The translations under genes and the position numbers were made by a program. Below, one piece after another: positions 1 to 5,805 of a stretch of DNA of 7,424 nucleotides. The notes beneath the pieces are model-generated. The model did not search any database. It saw only the letters and a program-made list of their open reading frames with translations, and was not told the DNA's origin. Origin of the DNA: Lachnospiraceae bacterium UBA4348 (GTDB lineage: Bacteria; Bacillota; Clostridia; Lachnospirales; Lachnospiraceae). Each line of letters opens with the position of its first letter. Position 1 is the stretch's first letter. The stretch covers positions 1-7,424 of the forward strand of contig DGTA01000068.1 in assembly GCA_002394165.1 (NCBI GenBank), written 5' to 3'.

Positions 1-9
1 TTTTCATTT

Positions 10-1188
10 TCATCTCGCCATCTCGTAGATCCTGACCATATCCTCTTCGCCGAGTTTCCTGAAGCCGCCGATCTTACCGCCTTTGCGGGCTGCACATTTC
101 GAGGCAAGCTTCCTGATCTCTTCGTCCGTCAGCTCATATCCGAGTTCACGGATGTTCGTGGGCATTCCCACGCTGCGGATGAACTCTTCCATCGCGCGGA
201 TGCCCAGAAGGCCGGTCCGTTTCGGATCTCCTCCCGTGGCCGGGATACCCATGACCTGCACAGCAAACTGCGCGAACCGCTGCGGCTTTTCGTCAATGAC
301 ATAGCGCGCCCAGCTTCCCCACAGAGCCGCCAGGCCGGCGCCGTGCGCCACATCGAACATGCCCGAGAGCTCATGCTCAAGCTGATGGGTCGCCCAGTCC
401 TCCTCCATGCCGCAGCCTAAAAGACCGTTGTGGGCAAGGCTTCCGGCCCACATCACCTGCGCTCTCGCATCGTAATCCTCCGGATTCTCATGCAGGATCA
501 ACGCATTGGTCTTTACGGTGCGCAGCACCGACTCCGCCATCCCGTCGATCAGCATAGTGTCTTCCGTCTTCGTAAAATATCGCTCCATGATGTGCATCAT
601 GATATCCACACAGCCGCACTGGGTCTGGTAGTCCGGCAGCGTATAGGTCAGCTCGGGATTGAGAATTGCGAATTTGCAGCGGCAGTAATCCGTCTTGGTC
701 CCGCGCTTGAACCAGCCGTCCTCGTTCGTGATCACGCAGGAGTTGCTCATCTCGCTGCCTGCCGCGGCGATCGTCAGCACAGCACCGATCGGGGCGCAGG
801 CCGTTGCAGTGCGCTTCTGGCAATAGAAATCCCACACGTCTCCTTCGTTGGCCAGCCCGTATCCGATGCACTTGGAAGAGTCGATCACGCTCCCGCCGCC
901 GACCGCCAGGATAAAGTCGACCCCTTCCTTCCTGCAAAGTTCGATGCCCTCACGGCATAGCGACAGCCTGGGATTTGGCTTGACTCCGCCAAGCTCGACA
1001 TGGGCGACGCCGGCCTCATCCAGGGATTCTTTGACCTGGCCGATCAGCCCCGAGCGGACTGCGCTCCCGCCGCCGTAATGGATCAGCACCTTCGTGGCTC
1101 CAAACTCTCTGCACAGACTGCCTGCCTGCATCTGGGTGTCTTTTCCGAAGACAACCTTTGTGGGCGTAAAGTAATTAAAGTTGTTCAT
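10..1188 (-). CDS. Iron-containing alcohol dehydrogenase (YqhD/butanol dehydrogenase type)
   Basis: This 392-residue protein is predicted to be a cytoplasmic NAD(P)H-dependent aldehyde reductase/alcohol dehydrogenase of the Fe-ADH family, closest in pattern to YqhD and clostridial butanol dehydrogenases. The N-terminal dinucleotide-binding half carries YGGGS (38-42) and VGGGSVIDSSK (96-106). The C-terminal helical half has the four expected metal ligands: D195 and H199 in CVDIMMHIMERY, H268 in DWATHQLEHEL and H282 in FDVAHGAGLA, each one residue off the YqhD positions I recall (194, 198, 267, 281). The GGGS at 39-42 resembles the YqhD element linked to NADPH preference (inference). The frame opens earlier, at 1224, but the ATG at 1188 has GGAGG seven bases upstream and begins the conserved FNYFTPTKVVFGK segment. 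Length is normal for the family. It is separated from the antiporter gene upstream by about 166 bases with a possible promoter. The substrate cannot be fixed; a general role as electron sink in fermentation or in aldehyde detoxification is likely. Confidence 0.93.
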   Translation of the reverse strand: MNNFNYFTPTKVVFGKDTQMQAGSLCREFGATKVLIHYGGGSAVRSGLIGQVKESLDEAGVAHVELGGVKPNPRLSLCREGIELCRKEGVDFILAVGGGSVIDSSKCIGYGLANEGDVWDFYCQKRTATACAPIGAVLTIAAAGSEMSNSCVITNEDGWFKRGTKTDYCRCKFAILNPELTYTLPDYQTQCGCVDIMMHIMERYFTKTEDTMLIDGMAESVLRTVKTNALILHENPEDYDARAQVMWAGSLAHNGLLGCGMEEDWATHQLEHELSGMFDVAHGAGLAALWGSWARYVIDEKPQRFAQFAVQVMGIPATGGDPKRTGLLGIRAMEEFIRSVGMPTNIRELGYELTDEEIRKLASKCAARKGGKIGGFRKLGEEDMVRIYEMAR

Positions 1189-1256
1189 CCGTATTCCTCC
1201 CTGGTCATTCACCTGTTTTGTCAATGCAAAATCTCCTGATTCCTTTTTTACCTCTT

Positions 1257-1284
1257 TTTATAAAAAAAAGAAAGTTTCTTCAAA
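1257..1284 (-). promoter_or_regulatory. Putative promoter of the alcohol dehydrogenase gene
   Basis: Read on the minus strand, a -35-like TTTGAA (plus 1279-1284) and a -10-like TATAAA (plus 1257-1262) are 16 bases apart in an AT-rich stretch with a run of eight T residues between them. It would give a 5' leader of about 60 bases before the ATG at 1188. Base composition alone could produce this match. Confidence 0.35.
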
Positions 1285-1292
1285 TACAGGAA

Positions 1293-1351
1293 TCTGACAG
1301 GGGACGATTCTGTGTCATCCTGCGATGACACAGAACCTCCCCCCTGTCAGA
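1293..1351. repeat. Long palindromic repeat (REP/MITE-like hairpin)
   Basis: This is a 59-bp near-complete palindrome. The outer arms TCTGACAGGGG (1293-1303) and CCCCTGTCAGA (1341-1351) are perfect 11-bp complements. The inner arms TTCTGTGTCATC (1308-1319) and GATGACACAGAA (1324-1335) are perfect 12-bp complements around a 4-base loop. A short asymmetric internal loop (ACGA against CCTCC) separates the two stems. It can be read as two head-to-head copies of a unit of about 24 bases; the left copy (1295-1318) matches 23 of 24 bases at 4892-4915. It lies three bases past the stop codon of the antiporter gene, so it may end transcription or stabilise that mRNA, but it lacks an adjacent U-tract. 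From memory, similar hairpins with a GGGGACGGTTCTGTGTCA core are scattered in clostridial genomes, some near REP-associated (IS200-like) transposases; none is encoded here. Confidence 0.8.
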
Positions 1352-1354
1352 AAA

Positions 1355-2650
1355 TTATCTGTGCTGAAAACGTTCTCTTGTCTTTTTCTCCGCCGGAACC
1401 GCTTCGATCTCGCCGGCCTGTGTGAGCGCCCACTTGGTGAGCATCGGGCCGACCAGCTCGTAGACGAGCACGCTGAAAAGGATCGTGTTCCGGATGAGGG
1501 CGGCCAGGTCAGGCCTGTCAGCAAATCCGACGCTGGCGCTCACCACCATGCCCAGTGCCACGCCGGCCTGCGGGAGCAGCGTGATCCCCAGATAGCGGTT
1601 GACGGTATCAGAGCAGCCGACTGCGCGGCTGCTGATCCCTGCCCCGAGATACTTGCCCAGTGAACGGACCAGGATATAGACGATACCGATCAGGATCACG
1701 CTCGGGTAGCGGAAAACACCCAGGTCAAGCTGCGCGCCGCTCAGGACAAAAAAGATGGCATACAGCGGGGAGACCCATTTTTCGGAACGCTGCATGATAT
1801 CCACCGAATAGGGACTCAGGTTGCAGAACACGGTGCCGAGCATCATGCATACCAACAGTGAAGAAAAGCTGATCTGCGCCGGCCCGATTGGGATTTCCAC
1901 AACGGAAAAAGCGATCGTCATGCAGACAAAGGAGATCGTGAGGGACAGGCGGTTCGTATTTGAAAAGAACAGCGGCTCGAGTTTTGTCATTATTACGCCC
2001 ATCAGCGCTCCGAGAAGCAGTGAGCAGACAATCTCAAGCAGGGGGTTGACCACCACCGAGAACACATTGAGGACTCCGCCCTCCAGCGCCTGGGCGATAC
2101 CGAAGGAGACGGCAAAGACCACCAGACCGACAGCATCGTCAAGGGCGACGATCGGAAGCAGCAGATCCGTGACCGGTCCCTTCGCCTTGAACTGGCGGAC
2201 GACCATCAGCGTGGCAGCCGGAGCGGTCGCGGCGGCGATGGCGCCAAGCGTGATGGCCACTGCAAACGGCATCTTTTCCGGACCCAGGACAAAATGGAGG
2301 CCGATCAGGGCTCCGTCCACTAAAAGAGCAGCGAACACAGCCTGGAAGATACCGATCACCAGCGCCTGGCGGCCGGTCTCACGAAGCTGGGAGAGACGGA
2401 ACTCATTGCCGATATCGAAAGCGATAAAGCCAAGGGCCGTGTTGGAGAGAACACTCACCGCTTCGATCGATTCAAAGGTGGGAAAGCCGATCCCCTTCAG
2501 TCCCAGTCGACCCAGGGCAAAGGGACCGATCAGAACGCCGGCGATCAGAAACGCCGTCACATCAGGCAGGCCAAGCCCGGTCTTCTTGAACAGACGGGTC
2601 ATCATCAGCCCCGCCAGCAGGGCGATCGCAGTTGATAAAAGTGCTTCCAT
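1355..2650 (-). CDS. CPA2-family Na+(K+)/H+ antiporter
   Basis: This is a 431-residue polytopic inner-membrane protein, hydrophobic almost throughout, with roughly a dozen membrane segments. It fits the cation:proton antiporter-2 (NapA/KefB-like) transport domain. Visible landmarks are LPDVTAFLIAGVLIGP (28-43), the ATAPAATLMVV segment (141-151), and a VALDDAVGLVVF motif (168-179) whose paired D171-D172 correspond to the two aspartates of electrogenic Na+/H+ antiporters such as NapA. FFVLSGAQLDL (300-310), a basic residue in RSLGKYLGA (K333) and LLPQAGVALGM (358-368) follow. The soluble C-terminus is short (about 25 residues, ending in basic residues), so there is no TrkA-N/RCK nucleotide-sensing domain as in Kef channels. 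The ATG at 2650 is preceded by AGGAGG six bases away; the open frame to 2773 adds a non-membrane stretch unlikely to be translated. A small stem-loop (AAGAAG/CTTCTT, 2665-2681) sits just before the ribosome binding site. Likely role: pH and Na+ homeostasis. The ion is not determined. Confidence 0.9.
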   Translation of the reverse strand: MEALLSTAIALLAGLMMTRLFKKTGLGLPDVTAFLIAGVLIGPFALGRLGLKGIGFPTFESIEAVSVLSNTALGFIAFDIGNEFRLSQLRETGRQALVIGIFQAVFAALLVDGALIGLHFVLGPEKMPFAVAITLGAIAAATAPAATLMVVRQFKAKGPVTDLLLPIVALDDAVGLVVFAVSFGIAQALEGGVLNVFSVVVNPLLEIVCSLLLGALMGVIMTKLEPLFFSNTNRLSLTISFVCMTIAFSVVEIPIGPAQISFSSLLVCMMLGTVFCNLSPYSVDIMQRSEKWVSPLYAIFFVLSGAQLDLGVFRYPSVILIGIVYILVRSLGKYLGAGISSRAVGCSDTVNRYLGITLLPQAGVALGMVVSASVGFADRPDLAALIRNTILFSVLVYELVGPMLTKWALTQAGEIEAVPAEKKTRERFQHR

Positions 2651-2787
2651 TTCATGCCTCCTGAAAGAAGAAAACCTTCTTATAGTTGTATAATTATGAT
2701 TTTTTAGTCCGCAGTGAAGTATACGCCTCGGAGGAAGAAGCGTCAAGAGCACAGCGCGGATCTGGTTGATCACATCATTTTTCCCGC

Positions 2788-2816
2788 TTTATGTGCTCTC
2801 CCGTTTGTGATAGAAT
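2788..2816 (+). promoter_or_regulatory. ldhA: Putative extended -10 promoter of ldhA
   Basis: TGATAGAAT at 2808-2816 matches the extended -10 pattern TGnTATAAT with one mismatch in the hexamer (TAGAAT, 2811-2816). A weak -35, TTTATG (2788-2793), lies 17 bases upstream. The predicted start of transcription is about 40 bases before the ldhA ATG. The extended -10 makes this more credible than the poor -35 suggests. Confidence 0.42.
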
Positions 2817-2862
2817 GACTGCGATACCGGGAGGCAGATCCCGCACGGAACGGAGGTATTGC

Positions 2863-3900
2863 ATGAAGATCGCTCTTTTCGACGCCAAAGATTACGACCG
2901 GCCCGCATTTGAGAAATACGCGGCGCTGCACGATTTTGAAATAAAATTCTTCGAAACCAAGCTGACCGAGGATACCGCGGACCTCGCCAGAGGCTTTGAT
3001 GCCGTCTGTATCTTCGTCAATGACACCGCCAACCGGCCTGTCCTGGAAGCCCTGTATGAGAACGGCGTGAAAGCCCTGGCCCTGCGCTGCGCCGGCTACA
3101 ACAATGTGGATCTGGAAGCCGCCTATGGCAAGATCCATGTGTTCCGCGTTCCCGCCTACTCGCCCTATGCGGTGGCAGAGCACGCCATGGCGCTGCTGCT
3201 GACGAGCGTCCGCCGCATCCACAAAGCCTACATCCGGACCAGGGACTTTAACTTTTCCTTAAACGGGATGACCGGCTTTGATCTGCACGGAAAGACGGTG
3301 GGTGTTGTCGGGACCGGAAAGATCGGGCGCGTCTTCATAGACATCTGCCGGGGTTTTGGCATGAATGTGATCGCCTATGACAAGTTTCCGGCAAAGGACA
3401 GCGGCATCGACTACGTGACGCTCGATGAGCTGTTTGAACGGAGCGACATCATCTCCCTGCACTGCCCGCTCACGGAGGAGACCATGCACACGGTCAACGC
3501 CGGGAGCATTGCGAAGATGAAAAAAGGCGTGGTGCTGATCAACACCTCCCGCGGCGCGCTGGTCGATTCGGAGGCACTCCTGGAGGGCATCAAGCAGCGG
3601 CAGATCGGGGCGGCCTGCCTGGATGTGTATGAGGAGGAATCTGATATCTTCTTCGAGGATTTCTCCGGGCATATCGTCAACGACGACACCATCGCCCGGC
3701 TGATCTCCATGCCCAACGTGATCGTCACCTCCCATCAGGCTTTCCTGACCCGGGAAGCGCTTGAAAATATCGCGCAGACCACCGTTGAAAATCTGGCACA
3801 GTTTGAAAAAGAAGGCCTGTGCGACAATGAACTGTGCTATCACTGCGGCCAGACTCAGATGAGTGAATGCCGCCACAATAAGAAACAGCGCTGTTTCTGA
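2863..3900 (+). CDS. ldhA: D-lactate dehydrogenase
   Basis: This 345-residue cytoplasmic NAD-dependent 2-hydroxyacid dehydrogenase is close to E. coli LdhA along its length and is predicted to reduce pyruvate to D-lactate. Shared landmarks are AVCIFVNDTANRPVLE (47-62), ALRCAGYNNVDL (73-84), VPAYSPYAVAEHA (96-108), the nucleotide-binding GTGKIG (150-155) and an acidic D173 at the end of the next strand, fitting NAD(H) use. The catalytic residues are in place: R230 in NTSRGALVDS, D254 and E259 in LDVYEEES, and H291 in TSHQAFLT. The ATG at 2863 has GGAGG six bases upstream and matches the family start; the frame opens earlier, at 2791, without support. The protein runs about 20 residues past the point (NEL, 322-324) where E. 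coli LdhA ends. This tail is rich in Cys and His: C325, H327, C328, C336, H338 and C344. The gene is divergent from the antiporter and is followed 28 bases later by a Ca2+/Na+ antiporter gene. Its final codons form a terminator hairpin. Confidence 0.95.
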   Translation: MKIALFDAKDYDRPAFEKYAALHDFEIKFFETKLTEDTADLARGFDAVCIFVNDTANRPVLEALYENGVKALALRCAGYNNVDLEAAYGKIHVFRVPAYSPYAVAEHAMALLLTSVRRIHKAYIRTRDFNFSLNGMTGFDLHGKTVGVVGTGKIGRVFIDICRGFGMNVIAYDKFPAKDSGIDYVTLDELFERSDIISLHCPLTEETMHTVNAGSIAKMKKGVVLINTSRGALVDSEALLEGIKQRQIGAACLDVYEEESDIFFEDFSGHIVNDDTIARLISMPNVIVTSHQAFLTREALENIAQTTVENLAQFEKEGLCDNELCYHCGQTQMSECRHNKKQRCF

Positions 3901-3906
3901 TTTTTT
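3881..3906 (+). terminator. Intrinsic terminator overlapping the 3' end of ldhA
   Basis: AGAAACAGCGCTGTTTCT (3881-3898) is a perfect 18-base palindrome. As RNA it folds as a 7-bp stem (AGAAACA/UGUUUCU) with a GCGC loop, followed after two bases by six U residues (3901-3906). The stem lies inside the last six sense codons of ldhA and the stop codon TGA falls between stem and U-tract. It should end or attenuate transcription before the antiporter gene that starts at 3929. The stem is short and mostly A-U, so read-through is likely. Confidence 0.62.
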
Positions 3907-3928
3907 CTGCTATAGGAGGAAATGATCG

Positions 3929-4891
3929 ATGCTGATCCCTGTTCTGCTGTTTATTCTCGGTCTTGCCCTGCTCATCAAGGGCGGTGACTGGTTTGTCGAA
4001 GGCGCCGTGGGCGTTGCGCGCCGTTATCATCTTTCCGAGCTCCTGATCGGAGCGACGGTCGTCTCCATCGGGACGACCCTGCCGGAGGTCATGGTCTCCT
4101 CCCAGGCAGCTATTCTCGGAAACAGCGGCATCTCCTACGGAAATGCCATTGGCTCCATCATCTGCAACACCGCGCTGATCGCGGCTTTAACTCCTGCGAT
4201 CCGTCCCTCGAAGGTGGACAGCTCCGCGCTTAAGACCCCGACCATCGTCTTCTTTATCGCGGCAGTCATCTATGCGCTGACAGCATGGATCCGCGGCGGG
4301 TTCTCCAGGATCAACGGCATCATCTTCCTGATCATCTTTGTTATCTATATGTTCGTGCTGGTCCGCCAGGGACTGTCACATCCGGAGAAACCGGCTGAAA
4401 ATGCAGACGAAAAGGCCGCGCCGATGTGGCAGGACCTTGTCCGTCTGGCCATCGGCGCGGCTGCGATCGCCGTCGGTGCCAACCTCCTGGTCAACAACGG
4501 CACCAAGATCGCCCAGGCTCTGGGCGTTCCGGACAGCGTCATCGGCCTTACCTTCGTGGCTTTAGGAACCTCTCTTCCCGAGCTGGTCACCGCCATCACC
4601 TCCCTGGCGAAGGGACACAGTGCCCTCTCCCTCGGAAACGTCATCGGCGCCAACATCTTCAATATCGTCCTCGTATCAGGTCTGGCCATCACCATCTCAC
4701 CCTTTAAGGTGCCGGCCGAGAAGACCATCGGATCGGTGAATTCCTCGCTGGTCATCGACATCCCGCTGATGCTGATCGTCATGGGCATCTTAACCATCCC
4801 GTCGATCCTGAAGGGACGTCTCAAGAGATGGCAGGGCATCCTGCTGCTGACGATCTATGTGGTGTTTACACTGTATCAGTTCATGATCTGA
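3929..4891 (+). CDS. CaCA-family Ca2+/Na+ antiporter (YrbG-like)
   Basis: This is a 320-residue integral membrane protein with about ten membrane segments and the internal duplication typical of Ca2+:cation antiporters. The first alpha-repeat runs from GATVVSIGTTLPE (41-53) to GNAIGSIICN (71-80). The second runs from GLTFVALGTSLPE (206-218) to GNVIGANIFN (236-245). The acidic residues E53 and E218 correspond to the ion-binding glutamates of NCX_Mj. A hydrophilic loop at about 148-168 links the halves and there is no large regulatory loop, as in bacterial YrbG-type proteins. The ATG at 3929 has AGGAGG nine bases upstream; an ATG at 3922 is out of frame and soon stops. It follows ldhA by 28 bases on the same strand and has no obvious promoter of its own, so it probably depends on read-through of the terminator at the end of ldhA. 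Predicted role: Na+- (or H+-) coupled Ca2+ export. The coupling ion is inferred from the family. Its stop codon touches the repeat at 4891-4915. Confidence 0.93.
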   Translation: MLIPVLLFILGLALLIKGGDWFVEGAVGVARRYHLSELLIGATVVSIGTTLPEVMVSSQAAILGNSGISYGNAIGSIICNTALIAALTPAIRPSKVDSSALKTPTIVFFIAAVIYALTAWIRGGFSRINGIIFLIIFVIYMFVLVRQGLSHPEKPAENADEKAAPMWQDLVRLAIGAAAIAVGANLLVNNGTKIAQALGVPDSVIGLTFVALGTSLPELVTAITSLAKGHSALSLGNVIGANIFNIVLVSGLAITISPFKVPAEKTIGSVNSSLVIDIPLMLIVMGILTIPSILKGRLKRWQGILLLTIYVVFTLYQFMI

Positions 4892-4915
4892 TGACAGGAG
4901 ACGATTCTGTGTCAT
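4891..4915. repeat. Single copy of the palindromic repeat unit at a convergent gene junction
   Basis: Positions 4892-4915 match 1295-1318 at 23 of 24 bases (A4899 against G1302), including the core GACGATTCTGTGTCAT. Alone it can form a 6-bp stem, ATGACA (4891-4896) with TGTCAT (4910-4915). It fills the 20-base gap between two convergent genes: the plus-strand TGA stop (4889-4891) ends on its first base, and the minus-strand TGA stop (4912-4914) lies inside its right end. It may act as a weak bidirectional terminator, although no U-tract follows on either strand. Confidence 0.7.
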
Positions 4916-5793
4916 AAATTCTTGTGCAGGTAATCCATGGTCCGCTTCATCCTGTCATAGACGGCGTCGTCGTCGTCCTCATAGATGGTGACCACCTCGA
5001 GGTACTGGTAGATGTCGTCAAGGCCTGCCTCGGCGGTGGCTTCCTTCATCAGCTGTGGCGTCACGATGCCTTCTTTGGTGAAGTCCCAGTGGCGGTCCCA
5101 CTCGCCGTCGGTCTGCTGCAGATGAATGCCGCCGACATAGGGCGCGCAGGTGTTGAACCAGAGCTTTATGTCGGCCTTCTCCTTCAAAAGGGGTTTAAAG
5201 AGAGCATGTCCCCAGTCGAGCAGGAGCTTTACGGGGATGTCCGTCCCCTCCAGGTCCTTCATCAGCCTCACTGATCCTTCGGGATCGTACGGGATCTCGG
5301 TGAACAGCGGCACGGCTTCCACCTGGATCTCCCTCAGTCCCTTCTCTTTTCCATAAGCAGCCAGTTCCCGGAAACGTCCGAGCAGCTCCTGGTACAGTTC
5401 TTCCCGGCGGACAGGATTTCGCGCGTCGTCATAGTTTAAGGAGCCGGCGGGCTGGCCCATCACGTCGCAGCCAAGCTCGATGGTAAGGTCGATAGCCCGT
5501 TTCCAGAATTCAAAACCGGCCTCGCGCTGCTCGATCTCAGGGGCAAGCATTCCCGCGAAAGCGTAGGCACCGTTGCCCCCGAACGTGGAGGCGATCTTCA
5601 CGCCCTTGTCCTCATAGGCTTTCCTGAACTTCTCCGCCATCTTCCGGCGCAGGGCCTCCGGCCACCACGGGTCGATAAAATCCCAGGAAAACTGAATCAC
5701 ATCCACACCGAAATCATCTTTTATCATGGCCGCCTGCTGATCCGGCTTCATCCAGCGCTTGACGGCAAATGACGTGTTGAGTGCTAGCTTCAT
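4912..5793 (-). CDS. Sugar-phosphate isomerase/epimerase, xylose-isomerase-like TIM barrel
   Basis: This 293-residue cytoplasmic protein belongs to the xylose isomerase-like/AP endonuclease 2 TIM-barrel superfamily. Strands and metal ligands can be traced: IQVEAVP with E159, LLLDWGHA with D193 and H196, GGIHLQQTD with H224, and YLEVV with E266. These match the Glu-Asp-His-Glu divalent-metal site of sugar 3-epimerases such as D-tagatose 3-epimerase, and H196 fits the DxxH pattern there. A GEWDRHWDF segment (230-238) could supply the Arg/His that bind substrate. The start DVIQFSWDFIDPWWP (31-45) reminds me of erythrulose-phosphate epimerases of tetritol catabolism, but that is only a resemblance. 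The ATG at 5793 has AGGAGG seven bases upstream. The stop codon of the CoA ligase gene overlaps the start of this ribosome binding site, leaving 12 bases between the genes, so they form one operon with probable translational coupling. No kinase or transporter nearby reveals the substrate; isomerase or epimerase is likely, the sugar unknown. Confidence 0.85.
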   Translation of the reverse strand: MKLALNTSFAVKRWMKPDQQAAMIKDDFGVDVIQFSWDFIDPWWPEALRRKMAEKFRKAYEDKGVKIASTFGGNGAYAFAGMLAPEIEQREAGFEFWKRAIDLTIELGCDVMGQPAGSLNYDDARNPVRREELYQELLGRFRELAAYGKEKGLREIQVEAVPLFTEIPYDPEGSVRLMKDLEGTDIPVKLLLDWGHALFKPLLKEKADIKLWFNTCAPYVGGIHLQQTDGEWDRHWDFTKEGIVTPQLMKEATAEAGLDDIYQYLEVVTIYEDDDDAVYDRMKRTMDYLHKNL

Positions 5794-5805
5794 GTCTTCT
5801 CCTCC

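Noticed and set aside
430..960. Plus-strand open frame (176 codons) opposite the alcohol dehydrogenase
   Set aside because: It is antisense to the metal-binding and nucleotide-binding region of a well-supported gene, with no domain of its own.
1821..2693. Long plus-strand open frame (290 codons) opposite the Na+/H+ antiporter
   Set aside because: It is the antisense of a clear membrane transporter gene. Its translation is Ser/Arg/Thr-rich without domains, and it has no ribosome binding site. It reflects the codon bias of the gene on the other strand.
2651..2720. Promoter for the Na+/H+ antiporter on the minus strand
   Set aside because: Several -10-like AT-rich hexamers exist (around 2679-2698), but none has a credible -35 at 16-18 bases, so I did not list one, although a promoter must exist in this divergent region.
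2766..2816. Possible Rex/redox operator upstream of ldhA (ATCACA at 2769-2774 and TGTGAT at 2806-2811)
   Set aside because: The half-sites are 37 bp apart centre to centre, far from the compact TTGTGA-N-TCACAA arrangement of Rex sites, so this does not support a Rex operator.
3259..3876. Minus-strand open frame (205 codons) opposite ldhA
   Set aside because: LdhA motifs and catalytic residues are intact on the plus strand; the antisense translation is Asp/His/Gly-rich and matches nothing recognisable.
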